Assembly (NCBI GenBank): GCA_008107755.1
Contig: VIRH01000044.1
Location: 1 to 64,000 of the forward strand
Source: Rhodobacterales bacterium
Lineage (GTDB): Bacteria > Pseudomonadota > Alphaproteobacteria > Rhizobiales > Stappiaceae
Direction of reading: 5' to 3'
Length of the DNA stretch: 64,000 nucleotides
A program made the translations under genes and the position numbers. Every line of letters starts with the position of its first letter. Within the stretch, counting starts at the first letter, position 1. Under the pieces are notes generated by a model. It searched no databases and had not been told where the DNA came from. It saw nothing but the letters and a program-made list of their open reading frames with translations. Positions 8,374 through 16,950 of the stretch are shown here, piece after piece.

Positions 8374-9776
8374 TGCCGGCTCCGTCCACCCTGTTCGACA
8401 AGATCTGGGACCGTCATATCGTCGTGCCGGGCGCGAACGGCCGGGCGCTTCTCTGGGTTGACCGGCATTTCGTACATGAAGGGTCCCATCACGCCTTCGC
8501 CAAGCTTGCCTCCCGGGGTCTGAAGCTGGCCGAGCCGAAGCTCACGTTCGGTGTCGTCGACCACTACGTTCCGACGCAAGGAGTGCTCTCGCAGGCCTCC
8601 GCCGATATCCGGCGGATGGTGCGCACGGTCGAGGACAATGCCGAGACCTACGGCTTCACCTGCTTCGGCCACGGCGATCCGCGCCAGGGTATCGTCCATG
8701 TCATCGGACCGGAACAGGGACTTACACTGCCCGGCCTGATCATCAACTGCGGTGACAGCCATACCTCGACACACGGTGCGTTCGGGGCGATCGGCTTCGG
8801 CATCGGCGCGACCGAGGTGGCTCATGTCCTGGCGACGCAGACCATCTGGCAGTCGCGGCCGAAGCGGATGCGGATCACATTCAGCGGCAGGCTTGGGCCG
8901 GGTGTCAGCGCGAAGGACATGGCGCTCAACTGGATCGCCGAGCTCGGCGCGGACGGAGCCCAGGGGCATGCCGTCGAGTACGCCGGATCAGCCGTCAGGG
9001 ACCTCTCCATGGAAGGGCGCATGACGCTTTGCAACCTGTCCATCGAGGGCGGGGCGCGGTTCGGACTGGTGGCGCCTGACGAGACGACTTTCGACTATCT
9101 TCGCGGCCGGCCCCATGCGCCCAGTGGCGATGCATTCCGGCGAGCCGTGGAAGACTGGTCTAGGCTCGCCAGCGACGGGGACGCCGACTTCGACAGGGAT
9201 GTCACTCTGGATGCCAGCGACATCGCGCCAATCGTGACCTGGGGCACGAGCCCCGAGGACGCCCTGCCGGTAACCGCCCCGGTGCCGGATCCGGAGCGCC
9301 TGCCGCAGACGAAGAGACAGCGTGCACGCGAGTCGCTCGACTACATGGGGCTGGTGCCGGGCCGTCCGATCTGCGGAACCCCGATCGACCTGGTTTTCAT
9401 CGGATCCTGTACCAATGCGCGGATCGAGGACCTGCGGGCTGCGGCAGCCGTTCTCGGCGGCCGGAAGGCGAAGGTTCCGGGTATCGTTTCGCCGGGATCG
9501 CGCAGCGTGAAGGCTCAGGCTGAACAGGAAGGTCTGGACCGTGTCTTCAGGGCGGCCGGCCTGGAGTGGGTTGGTTCCGGCTGCTCGATGTGCGTCGGCA
9601 TGAATGGGGATACGGTGGGCGAGGGGCAGCGCTGCGCATCGACCACGAACCGCAACTTCAAGGGCCGCCAGGGACGCGGGGCGCGAACGCACCTGATGTC
9701 GCCGGCAATGGTCGCGGCGGCGGCCGTGACCGGCGAGATCACCGATGTTCGTCCCTTGCTGGAGGGTCGCGCATGA
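8373..9776 (+). CDS. LeuC-like hydro-lyase, large subunit (3-isopropylmalate dehydratase family)
   Basis: A 467-residue aconitase-superfamily large subunit, close to the usual LeuC length. The 4Fe-4S ligands are visible: Cys in VFIGSCTNARI and the pair in GSGCSMCVGMN; GDSHTSTHGAFGAIGFGIG and ASTTNRNFKGRQGRG are family landmarks. It would catalyse dehydration/rehydration of a 2- or 3-hydroxy dicarboxylic acid with the small subunit encoded next (ATGA overlap). ATG at 8373 is chosen; GTG at 8370 is an alternative. Although LeuC by homology, no leuA or leuB is near, and it sits with a lyase, HyuAB and a TRAP carrier, so a catabolic hydratase (dimethylmaleate, citraconate or similar) is more likely than leucine synthesis (inference). 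Confidence 0.85.
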   Translation: MPAPSTLFDKIWDRHIVVPGANGRALLWVDRHFVHEGSHHAFAKLASRGLKLAEPKLTFGVVDHYVPTQGVLSQASADIRRMVRTVEDNAETYGFTCFGHGDPRQGIVHVIGPEQGLTLPGLIINCGDSHTSTHGAFGAIGFGIGATEVAHVLATQTIWQSRPKRMRITFSGRLGPGVSAKDMALNWIAELGADGAQGHAVEYAGSAVRDLSMEGRMTLCNLSIEGGARFGLVAPDETTFDYLRGRPHAPSGDAFRRAVEDWSRLASDGDADFDRDVTLDASDIAPIVTWGTSPEDALPVTAPVPDPERLPQTKRQRARESLDYMGLVPGRPICGTPIDLVFIGSCTNARIEDLRAAAAVLGGRKAKVPGIVSPGSRSVKAQAEQEGLDRVFRAAGLEWVGSGCSMCVGMNGDTVGEGQRCASTTNRNFKGRQGRGARTHLMSPAMVAAAAVTGEITDVRPLLEGRA

Positions 9777-10381
9777 GCGGATGGACGCGTCACGAAGGCC
9801 TTGCCGTCGCACTGCCGCTGGAAAACGTCGACACGGACCAGCTGATCCCGGCGCGGTTCATGTCCGCGCCGCGCAGTCAGGGCTACGGCTCCTTTCTTCT
9901 TTATGATCTTCGTCATCGTGGCGACGGTGAGTTTTTTGCCGAATTCCCGCTCAACCGGCACCCTGAAGCCAGCGTGCTCGTGAGCGGGCGGAATTTCGGC
10001 TGCGGATCCTCCCGCGAGGCTGCGGTCTATGCGCTGGCCGACCACGGTGTCCGGGTCGTCATTGCACCGAGCTTCGGGGACATTTTCGCCGCCAACGCCG
10101 TCAACAACGGACTGCTTCCCGCCCGCGTCAGCGAGGACGTGGTCGAGGCGCTGATGACCAGGCTCGGCGACGACGTTGCGGAGACGAGCGTCGACCTGTC
10201 TGCCGGCATCATCCGGATCGCCGGCGAAGACATCCCGTTGGACCTTGAGGAGGAGAAGCGGGCCAAGCTGATCGACGGTTGGGACGATATCGATCTGACG
10301 CGGTCTCACGCCGAGGCGATCACGGCGTTTGCGGATGAATATCGCAAGCGCACGCCCTGGGCCTGGCCCGCGGGCATATGA
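9773..10381 (+). CDS. LeuD-like hydro-lyase, small subunit
   Basis: A 202-residue small subunit with the LeuD signatures LENVDTDQLIPARFM near the N-terminus and VSGRNFGCGSSREAAVYAL in the swivel domain. The ATG at 9773 overlaps the stop of the large subunit (ATGA), giving translational coupling and 1:1 synthesis. The length matches LeuD proteins (about 200 residues). The longer open frame from 9566 lies within the large-subunit gene and is not used. It completes the active site of the aconitase-type hydro-lyase encoded upstream. The specificity-determining loop lies in this subunit, so experimental work on substrate should focus here. Confidence 0.86.
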   Translation: MSGWTRHEGLAVALPLENVDTDQLIPARFMSAPRSQGYGSFLLYDLRHRGDGEFFAEFPLNRHPEASVLVSGRNFGCGSSREAAVYALADHGVRVVIAPSFGDIFAANAVNNGLLPARVSEDVVEALMTRLGDDVAETSVDLSAGIIRIAGEDIPLDLEEEKRAKLIDGWDDIDLTRSHAEAITAFADEYRKRTPWAWPAGI

Positions 10382-10416
10382 AATTTCGCGTCGGTTACGG
10401 CGCGAAGAAAAGAGGA

Positions 10417-10433
10417 AACGGGTCAAACCCGTT
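10417..10433. terminator. Short hairpin between hydro-lyase and TRAP genes
   Basis: AACGGGT-CAA-ACCCGTT forms a 7-bp perfect stem with a 3-nt loop 36 nt after the LeuD-like stop. No run of T follows on the + strand, so it is more likely a pause or mRNA-processing hairpin than a full terminator. Confidence 0.35.
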
Positions 10434-10484
10434 CCGCACAAAAGGGGTTGGCCTTCCAGCCTCGGGGAACATTTGGAGAGACTG

Positions 10485-11498
10485 ATGAAGAAGCAAGTGA
10501 TCGGCGTGCTCGTCGCCGGGTCGGCCCTGTTCGGGGCGACCGCATATGCAGAAGAGACCGTGACGGCGGTACATGCGTTTCCGGAAACCCTGATCTACAC
10601 GAAAAGCTTCCTGTCTTACGTTGACAAGGTCAACGAAGCCGGCAAGGGGGTCGTGCAGATCGAGGTGCGAGGCGGTCCGGAGGCAATCGGCATGTTCCAG
10701 CAGCCCGACGCGGTGCGCGACGGGATCGTGGACATGGTCTACACGCCCGGGTCGTTCTACGGCGGCTCCCTGCCCGAGAAGGACGCATTGGTGACGTCAA
10801 ACCTGACGGCGGTCGAAACGCGTGCCAACGGCGGCATCGAGCTGATCGACCAGGTCCACCAGGAGAAGATGGGCCTGAAATATCTCGGCTGGTTCGATTC
10901 AGGTGTCTGCTACAATCTATGGACGCGCAACGCACCGGAGTTCGATGACAAGGGCAACCTCAAGGTCGAGGGCCTGAAACTGCGCGGCAATGCAGTCTAC
11001 AACGCCTTCTTTTCAAACTACCTGGGCGCACAGGTCATCGATCTGCCAACCGGCGAAGTCTACGCCGCCCTGCAGCGCGGGGTCGTCGACGCCACCGGCT
11101 GGACCCAGATCGGCCTAATCGACCTGAAATGGAACGAGTTCATCAACTACCGCGTCGAACCGTGCTTCTTCTCCACAGACCTCGGCGTGATCGTCAATCT
11201 CGAGAAGTGGGACAGCCTGAGCCCCGAGGCCAGGAAGATCCTGCAGGACGTTGCAATCCAGCACGAGAAGGACAGCGCGGAAGCTCTCCGGGCCAAACGC
11301 GACGAGGAGTTCGCCAAGCTTGAGGAGCAGGGCATGGAGGTCGTCAGCCTGGAAGGCGAGGCGAAGGCGCAATACCTGCTCGCGGCCCGGGAGACGACCT
11401 GGGAACGCATGAAGGAACTGATGGCCGAACAGCCGGGCGGTACCGCCAACTACGACAAGCTTATCGAGCTGTTCTACGACCCGGCTGCCGACAAGTAA
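10485..11498 (+). CDS. dctP: TRAP transporter substrate-binding protein (DctP family)
   Basis: A 337-residue periplasmic binding protein. The ATG at 10485 follows TTGGAGAG and starts a signal peptide (MKKQVIGVLVAGSALFGATA, cleavage after AYA). The mature protein has the DctP pattern, including the substrate carboxylate-binding Arg region VEGLKLRGNAV and LPTGEVYAALQRGVVDATGW. It delivers an organic acid to the DctQM membrane complex encoded next, driven by a Na+ or H+ gradient. The upstream in-frame extension from 10329 lies over the end of the LeuD-like gene and is rejected. Context says the ligand is the substrate of module A, presumably an acid or acid-like imide. Confidence 0.9.
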   Translation: MKKQVIGVLVAGSALFGATAYAEETVTAVHAFPETLIYTKSFLSYVDKVNEAGKGVVQIEVRGGPEAIGMFQQPDAVRDGIVDMVYTPGSFYGGSLPEKDALVTSNLTAVETRANGGIELIDQVHQEKMGLKYLGWFDSGVCYNLWTRNAPEFDDKGNLKVEGLKLRGNAVYNAFFSNYLGAQVIDLPTGEVYAALQRGVVDATGWTQIGLIDLKWNEFINYRVEPCFFSTDLGVIVNLEKWDSLSPEARKILQDVAIQHEKDSAEALRAKRDEEFAKLEEQGMEVVSLEGEAKAQYLLAARETTWERMKELMAEQPGGTANYDKLIELFYDPAADK

Positions 11499-11505
11499 GG
11501 CCTAT

Positions 11506-11532
11506 GGCCCGGCGCGTGTCGCGCGCCGGGCC
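11506..11532. terminator. Strong intergenic hairpin after dctP
   Basis: GGCCCGGCGCG-TGTCG-CGCGCCGGGCC is an 11-bp perfect GC stem directly after the dctP stop and before dctQ, without a T-run. Such structures often protect the upstream binding-protein mRNA and reduce membrane-subunit expression. A similar hairpin follows the RbsB-like gene at 47164. Confidence 0.5.
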
Positions 11533-11562
11533 TCTCGACGTTTGGACGGTACGGAGGGTGTA

Positions 11563-12069
11563 ATGCGTCTGATAACGCGCGTTTACGACAGGCTGATCGA
11601 TTTGATGGCCCTGGCGGCGGCGCTGTTGCTGATCTGGCTGATGGTGTCGATCGTCATTTCGGTCACTATGAGAAACATCGGCATCCAGCCGTTCTCATGG
11701 CTGTTCACCTCCTCGGAATATGCACTCCTCTATATGACCATGCTCGGGTCCCCGTGGCTGGTGCGCAAGAAGGGCCACGTGCACATCGAACTGGTGACCG
11801 CAAAACTCCCCGAGACCGGCAGGGTCATTGTCAGCCGCCTGGTCGCGCTGCTGTGCGTGCTCGTCTGTCTTGTGCTTGCCTGGAAGGGATTTGACCTCTT
11901 CCAGACCAATCTCGCGCGCAACGATTATGACGTGCGCGCCTATTTCTACCCCCGCTGGCTGCTGACGATCTCCTTCCCGATCGCCTTCGGAGCGATGGCG
12001 ATCGAGTTTTCTCGCTTCGTCTTCGGGGACAACTTGATACATACCGGCGAGGCGGGGATACACGAATAA
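11563..12069 (+). CDS. dctQ: TRAP transporter small permease (DctQ family)
   Basis: A 168-residue integral membrane protein with four hydrophobic helices and the family motif VTMRNIGIQPFSW after the first helix. The ATG at 11563 follows GGAGGG and is chosen over the TTG at 11542. Stop and next start share the bases TAATG, coupling it to dctM. It is the small membrane subunit that docks with DctM to form the TRAP translocation unit in the inner membrane. Confidence 0.88.
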   Translation: MRLITRVYDRLIDLMALAAALLLIWLMVSIVISVTMRNIGIQPFSWLFTSSEYALLYMTMLGSPWLVRKKGHVHIELVTAKLPETGRVIVSRLVALLCVLVCLVLAWKGFDLFQTNLARNDYDVRAYFYPRWLLTISFPIAFGAMAIEFSRFVFGDNLIHTGEAGIHE

Positions 12070-13379
12070 TGGAATGGTACGAGGCCCTCGCGATCCTGCT
12101 CGGCAGCATTGTCTTCCTCATGGCTATCGGCATGCCGGTGGCGCTGGCGTTTCTCGCAGCGAATATCATCGGCGCCTGGATGTTCATGGGCGGCGAGCGA
12201 GGCATCAGCGCGCTTCTCAACAACGGTTGGGGTGCGCTGACGACCTTCGCTCTGGTGCCCATCCCGCTATTTCTGCTGATGGGTGAAGTCTTCTTCCACA
12301 CAGGCCTTGGCAACCGCATGTTCAACGCCATCGATCGGCTCATGGGCAAGCTTCCGGGACGACTGAGCTATGTCACCGTGCTCGGCGGAACAGCATTCTC
12401 CACGCTGTCGGGGTCGTCCATGGGATCGACGGCGCTGCTTGGCTCGCTGATGGTGCCGGAGATGAAGGCACGCGGCTACAAGAGCCACATGTCCATTGGC
12501 CCGATCCTCGGAACCGGCGGGCTGGCGATCATCATTCCGCCTTCAGCCCTTGCCGTCCTCCTGGCGACGCTCGCCCAGATCGACGTTGGCGCGTTGCTGG
12601 TGGCCGGCATCATTCCCGGACTCATTCTCGCCGGCTTCTATCTGCTGACCATCTGGCTCCAGACAAAGCGCGATCCCGAGGCCGCGCCCGCCTATGAAGT
12701 CGAGCCCATGAACGGCGCTCGCAAGCTGGGCCTTCTGATGAGCGACGTGGTTCCGCAGGTCGGGTTGATGATCGTCATCGTCGTGCTGATGATCAACGGT
12801 TTCGTCACACCGTCGGAAGCGGCCGCCTTCGGGGCACTGGGGGTTTTCATTCTCGCAGCCCTTTACCGTTGCCTGACCTGGAACGCGATCAAGAAGTCGG
12901 TCTGGGGGGCACTCAGGGTAACCCTGATGGCCTATCTGATCGTGTTCGGCTCGGCGACCTTCAGTCAGCTGTTGGCTTTTTCCGGTGCGTCCCGTGGCCT
13001 GATCAACTGGGCGACCGGGTTCGACCTGGCGCCCACGATGATGCTGCTGGTCATGTTCGGCGTGCTGCTGCTGCTCGGCATGTTCATGGAGCAGATCTCG
13101 ATCATGCTCCTGACCGTGCCGATCTTCTTTCCGCTGGCCACCAGCATCGGCTTCGATCCGATCTGGTTCGGGTTGGTGATGCTGCTGTCGCTGGAAATCA
13201 GCTTCACCACGCCACCCTTCGGACTGCTTCTGTTCGTGATGAAGGGCGTCGCACCGCCCGGAACCACGATGAAGGAGATCTACAGCGCGGCGATGCCGTT
13301 CATCCTGTGTTCGCTCGCGGTCGTGGCACTCCTGGTCCTGTTCCCGGCGCTCGCCACCTGGTTGCCGTCGCAGGGTTAG
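12069..13379 (+). CDS. dctM: TRAP transporter large permease (DctM family)
   Basis: A 436-residue polytopic membrane protein of normal DctM length. It has the conserved segments VPIPLFLLMGEVFFHTGL and GTAFSTLSGSSMGSTALLGS and a long series of hydrophobic helices. It forms the ion-coupled channel for the substrate captured by the upstream DctP. The start codon overlaps the dctQ stop (TAATG). It is the last gene of the rightward operon of module A; the next gene lies on the opposite strand. Confidence 0.92.
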   Translation: MEWYEALAILLGSIVFLMAIGMPVALAFLAANIIGAWMFMGGERGISALLNNGWGALTTFALVPIPLFLLMGEVFFHTGLGNRMFNAIDRLMGKLPGRLSYVTVLGGTAFSTLSGSSMGSTALLGSLMVPEMKARGYKSHMSIGPILGTGGLAIIIPPSALAVLLATLAQIDVGALLVAGIIPGLILAGFYLLTIWLQTKRDPEAAPAYEVEPMNGARKLGLLMSDVVPQVGLMIVIVVLMINGFVTPSEAAAFGALGVFILAALYRCLTWNAIKKSVWGALRVTLMAYLIVFGSATFSQLLAFSGASRGLINWATGFDLAPTMMLLVMFGVLLLLGMFMEQISIMLLTVPIFFPLATSIGFDPIWFGLVMLLSLEISFTTPPFGLLLFVMKGVAPPGTTMKEIYSAAMPFILCSLAVVALLVLFPALATWLPSQG

Positions 13380-13533
13380 GTGTATGGGGTACAACGAATT
13401 GTTCTTGCCGCGCCGAAAGTGGTGACCTTGTCGAGATTGGCGGACAGGCCTTCTTGCAGCACCGATCACTGCCAAGCGCGTCGAACACGTCTGCAATCCG
13501 GACAGACACTCGTTTGATCTGACGTGGTACCCG

Positions 13534-14556
13534 TCAGGTCAATCCCTTCAGGAGCCCGTCTGTTTCCGGCATGCGTTTGAGGCTGGCGGCGATACCCCGG
13601 CGCCAGGCGGAGCCGCGCTCGATTGCGTCCTGGTATGCTTCCGACAGGTCTTCCGGCCGCGTGTCTGCCAGCGCCTCGATCAGAAATGCCGCCTGCGCAC
13701 GGTCCTTGTGCGCCTTGAGGGCGTCGGGTCCACCTTGCCGACGATCGGCGATAATCAGTTTGTGAACGGCATAGCGTTCCGGCCGTGGGACCTGGACGAG
13801 CACGCCGGCGCGATAGAGGAACGGAATGCGGATGGGGTCCGCGATGAGATAGTTCAGGAAGTGCAGACTTTGAGCATTTACGCCGAGGGCAGGAAGATCC
13901 CGGATCGCCTCGTCCTCTTCGAATGACGGGGTCAGGAACTCCACAAGTGTTTGCCGCTCCGTCTGGCGCCAACGCCAGGTCTTGCTCCGGTCGGTCGCCG
14001 GCAAGGGATCGAACTGGAGCTCGGTGAAGACGTCTGCGAGGGGAGGGTCAACGGTGTCGTCAAGCGCGACGGACAGGCGCTCGAAACTGGCAATGTCGAT
14101 ATCATCGGTCATGGCAGCCTGATCGAAGGCGATCCGAACGCCAAGCTCGCCCTCATAGCATCTGAAGGCGTGGGTACCGACGATTGTCCCTCCAAGCCGG
14201 AAGACGCCGGCTTTCGCCATCGCCGATACGATCTGCCCGGTTCCGACATCGGAAAACAGATAGCCTTCGGCACGGAGGACCCGCATAAGGCGCGCCCTCT
14301 CGCGCTCGGCCTGTTTTGCGCTTCTTGCGATCTCCGCGTGCCGCTCGAGACGCGCGCGCAGTTCAGGCGAGTCCTCGCCGATATACTGGTCGACGGTTTT
14401 GCTGCCGATGCGAAAGTGATCGTACCAGTAGGTTTTGCTGCCCACCGTTTTGGAGCGCGGCGTTCCGCGCAGGCCCGAGACGGCACCGTCGATCAGGGAT
14501 CGACGCAGGTCGGTCCAGGCGGATGTTCCAATCGGGCTGTGATAGGTGATGGTCAT
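13534..14556 (-). CDS. GSU2403-family nucleotidyltransferase-fold protein
   Basis: A 340-residue protein matching, by motif, the nucleotidyltransferase-fold family known from GSU2403 (NTP_transf_8 type). The fold core shows LGGTIVGTHAFRCYEG (residues 121-136) followed by MTDDIDIA (149-156), where Asp152 and Asp154 fit the DxD metal site of the polymerase-beta superfamily. Basic residues dominate the first 120 residues (EIARSAKQAERERARLMRV). Function of the family is not established; related nucleotidyltransferases include toxin components that modify tRNA. It stands alone, opposite to its neighbours, and its start codon is preceded by two striking inverted repeats at 14561-14637. It may be a mobile or defence-type cargo next to an IS3 remnant (inference). 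Confidence 0.65.
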   Translation of the reverse strand: MTITYHSPIGTSAWTDLRRSLIDGAVSGLRGTPRSKTVGSKTYWYDHFRIGSKTVDQYIGEDSPELRARLERHAEIARSAKQAERERARLMRVLRAEGYLFSDVGTGQIVSAMAKAGVFRLGGTIVGTHAFRCYEGELGVRIAFDQAAMTDDIDIASFERLSVALDDTVDPPLADVFTELQFDPLPATDRSKTWRWRQTERQTLVEFLTPSFEEDEAIRDLPALGVNAQSLHFLNYLIADPIRIPFLYRAGVLVQVPRPERYAVHKLIIADRRQGGPDALKAHKDRAQAAFLIEALADTRPEDLSEAYQDAIERGSAWRRGIAASLKRMPETDGLLKGLT

Positions 14557-14560
14557 CCCT

Positions 14561-14637
14561 TACCCCACAAAGAAATTCATGTGGGGTAAATGTAACATAA
14601 AGGCTCTACCCCACAAAAGGTTTTTAGTGGGGTAGAG
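14561..14637. promoter_or_regulatory. Two tandem inverted repeats over the nucleotidyltransferase start region
   Basis: Repeat 1: TACCCCAC (14561-14568), 12-nt loop, GTGGGGTA (14581-14588). Repeat 2: CTCTACCCCAC (14604-14614), 12-nt loop, GTGGGGTAGAG (14627-14637). All four half sites share GTGGGGTA, both loops are 12 nt and the centres are 46 bp apart. Read as leftward mRNA, repeat 1 ends 4 nt before the ATG and contains the likely ribosome site (GGGGTAAGGG), so a folded repeat would hide it. They may be twin operators or a pair of interchangeable mRNA hairpins. Confidence 0.6.
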
Positions 14638-14729
14638 CGGCCGCCAATGCCACAACAGGATTCGGAGCGATCTACCAAAGCCAGGACGGATCAACACGTT
14701 GGCAATGTCCGAAAGGAGGAATACCGCGA

Positions 14730-14827
14730 CGCAGCATGAAGCGACAAAGGCCTGCGCACTTCGCACTGGCCTCCTGCCCAGCCAGGATGCCGATGATCTA
14801 CTCATCCGTGAAACGCGTTCGCTTCAT
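14730..14827 (-). pseudogene. IS3-family OrfA remnant with in-frame stop
   Basis: Read leftward from the ATG at 14827, the first codons give MKRTRFTDE, a TAG stop, then IIGILAGQEASAKCAGLCR, matching the start of IS407-group IS3 OrfA proteins. The reading loses similarity after about 30 codons. The element is therefore decayed and truncated. Between it and the TetR gene (14828-15000) nothing further is recognisable. Confidence 0.65.
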
Positions 14828-15000
14828 TGTCCGTCCTCAAATGGGGCCGGACTCTAATCGAGGGTGGTGAAAAAATCGCGTTTCAGGTCAGCCTGCCTGG
14901 CCGGCCAAGTGGCGCCACGCAGTCTGGTACCCCGCGTCGCCCAGTGACACGTTCCTGGTGGAACGGTCTTATTTGTTGAGGTCGGTATCAGGATGCGCGA

Positions 15001-15600
15001 TCACATTTCTTCGAACTGAAAGCCCATTTCTCGTTCGATGGCCTCGCGTACAATCACCTCACGATCGAAATTAACGCCGTCGCTCCCAACGACCTCGTCG
15101 AAAGCGTCCAGCCCCAGGCACAGCGCAAGCATGCGATGCGCAGCGTGATCTTCATTGAGCGACTGCGAAAGATCACCCTGGGCATTCGCCTCAGCTAGCG
15201 CAGAGGCGATCACGTTCTGCCAATGCAGCAGCTCTTCACGGACCGCCTTGCGGACGCTTTCATCCATCCGTGCGGAGGCAAGCGCATCACGCCAAAGGCG
15301 CTGAATCAGCACATGCTGCTCATTTTTGGGTCCTGCAATAAGCACGGCAAGCCGCGCCAGCGGCTTCAGCGTCTCCAGATCATGCATCAGCGCGGGGGTC
15401 ATACGGCGCCAGGCTTCCCGAAACGCCTCGGCGCGCAGTTCATCAGCTGAGCCGAAATGATGGTGGATCTGCCCTGGCGATGCTTGCAGGGCTTCCGCCA
15501 CGGCGCGAACCGTTGCAGCTCCGAGACCTTTTTCCCATACCAGGCCTACAGCTGCGTCCACGATCGCGACGCGCCGCTCCTTCCTCGACATGTATTTCAT
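15001..15600 (-). CDS. TetR/AcrR family repressor of the adjacent RND pump
   Basis: A 199-residue TetR-type regulator. The helix-turn-helix is near the N-terminus (AAVGLVWEKGLGAATVRAVA, then GQIHHHFGSADELRAEAF); the remainder is a helical ligand and dimerisation domain. The ATG at 15600 follows GGAG and is chosen; 15591 is a second option. It is divergent from the RND adaptor gene with a 116-bp shared region holding a palindrome at 15658-15677, the usual arrangement of an efflux repressor. Inducer unknown. Confidence 0.82.
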   Translation of the reverse strand: MKYMSRKERRVAIVDAAVGLVWEKGLGAATVRAVAEALQASPGQIHHHFGSADELRAEAFREAWRRMTPALMHDLETLKPLARLAVLIAGPKNEQHVLIQRLWRDALASARMDESVRKAVREELLHWQNVIASALAEANAQGDLSQSLNEDHAAHRMLALCLGLDAFDEVVGSDGVNFDREVIVREAIEREMGFQFEEM

Positions 15601-15657
15601 GCATCCGCTCCAATAGATCGGCGCTCGGTGGCCCCGTTGATATTTATATAACGAGCG

Positions 15658-15677
15658 AACTGGACACGAGTCCAATT
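15658..15677. promoter_or_regulatory. Candidate TetR operator
   Basis: Near-palindrome centred on TGGAC-ACGA-GTCCA with AA/TT outer flanks, in the gap between the tetR-type gene and the RND adaptor gene. Position fits control of both promoters. No binding data. Confidence 0.5.
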
Positions 15678-15716
15678 CTCCTTCCCTGTGTGAGTTTGGT
15701 CAAATTGGTGACATCC

Positions 15717-16934
15717 ATGATGCGAATTGCTTTGCCGATTGCTGTTCTTGGCGCGGCTGCCCTTTTTCTGTACGCCTATGGCTCGGCTGGCAGCGGTGAT
15801 GCCACGGCTGAGAGTGTCGCCACGCCGCCGCCTGCCGAAGTCGGTGTCATCAAGGTCGTCGCACAGGATATCAAGGTCGCGGCGGAACTGCCCGACCGTA
15901 TCAATCCCGCTCGCATCGCCGAGGTTCGCCCTCGGGTCGGCGGCATCATTCTTGAGCGCGTGTTCGAGCAAGGCAGCAACGTGAACAAGGGCGACGTGCT
16001 GTTCCGGATTGATCCCATCACCTACGAAGCTGCTGTCGAAGCGGCGCGAGCAGGGGTCGCACGGGCAGAAGCGGTATTGCTGGATGCGACGCAAAGCGAA
16101 AGCCGGATTTCGCAGCTCGAGAAACGCAAGGTGTCGAGCACTGCCGAACTCGATCGCACGAAGGCCGCGCGCCTCCAGGCGGAAGCGGAACTCGCTGCCG
16201 CCAAGGCCGAGCTGCACCGCGCCGAGATCGATCTGAGCTTCACAAAGGTTACTGCGCCAATCACCGGCCGTATCGGCCGCGCCAGTGTAACCGAGGGTGC
16301 CCTTGTGTCCGCTGGCGGCGCCGAGGTGATGACGACGATCCAGGCGCTGGATCCAGTCTACGCGGACATCCTTCAGCCGGTGTCGGAGCTTCTCGCGCTG
16401 CGCCGCGCCCTGGAAAGCGGGGCGTTGAAGGAGCTCGAGCCGGGCGTCGCGCAGGCTCGTCTCTATCTGGATGACGGCGGTGCCTACCCCCATCCCGGCC
16501 GTCTCCTGTTCTTCGAAGCGACCGTGGAGCGAACCAGTGGACAGGTCATTCTACGCGCCGAGTTCCCCAACGCCGGAAACGTCCTGCTTCCCGGGATGTA
16601 CGTCCGCGTCAAGGTCGACCAGGCCATGCAGAGCGATGCCCTTGCGGTGCCGAGCCAGGCTGTACAGCGTGACGCGTCCGGTGCGGCCCAGGTCTATGTC
16701 GTTACCGATGAGAACACCGCGGTGCTTCGACCCGTGACCCTTGGCCATCCAGTCGGCAACCGCGTCGTGGTCCTTGCAGGCCTTGAGGAGGGAGATCGTG
16801 TTGTCGTCGATGGGTTTCAGAAGATCCGCTCTGGTGCAGCGGTGAAATCGGTGCAGTGGATCGACCCGACCACATCCGTCGAGACGCGGGTCGACGATAG
16901 CGCGCAGGCCGCGTCCACCCCCGCCTCGAACTGA
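15717..16934 (+). CDS. RND efflux periplasmic adaptor (membrane fusion protein)
   Basis: A 405-residue adaptor of the AcrA/MexA type. It has an N-terminal hydrophobic anchor (MMRIALPIAVLGAAALFLYA) without a lipobox Cys, then the lipoyl-like half motif AEVRPRVGGIILERVFEQGS and an alpha-hairpin rich in Ala, Glu and Lys (residues about 95-175). Further beta-barrel and membrane-proximal parts follow (VTAPITGRIGRASV). It bridges the inner-membrane pump encoded next (16 nt downstream) to an outer-membrane channel. Tandem ATGs at 15717 and 15720 are both possible. Expression is probably repressed by the divergent TetR protein. Confidence 0.88.
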   Translation: MMRIALPIAVLGAAALFLYAYGSAGSGDATAESVATPPPAEVGVIKVVAQDIKVAAELPDRINPARIAEVRPRVGGIILERVFEQGSNVNKGDVLFRIDPITYEAAVEAARAGVARAEAVLLDATQSESRISQLEKRKVSSTAELDRTKAARLQAEAELAAAKAELHRAEIDLSFTKVTAPITGRIGRASVTEGALVSAGGAEVMTTIQALDPVYADILQPVSELLALRRALESGALKELEPGVAQARLYLDDGGAYPHPGRLLFFEATVERTSGQVILRAEFPNAGNVLLPGMYVRVKVDQAMQSDALAVPSQAVQRDASGAAQVYVVTDENTAVLRPVTLGHPVGNRVVVLAGLEEGDRVVVDGFQKIRSGAAVKSVQWIDPTTSVETRVDDSAQAASTPASN

Positions 16935-16950
16935 GAACGGAGATCCATCG

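Noticed and set aside
8373-10381. Assigning the LeuC/LeuD pair to leucine biosynthesis
   Set aside because: No leuA or leuB nearby, and the genes are coupled to a GntR regulator and TRAP transporter; homology alone cannot decide, so symbols were withheld.
14560-14805. 81-codon minus-strand frame across the inverted repeats
   Set aside because: It overlaps the paired repeats and the IS3 remnant, with no protein-like conservation.
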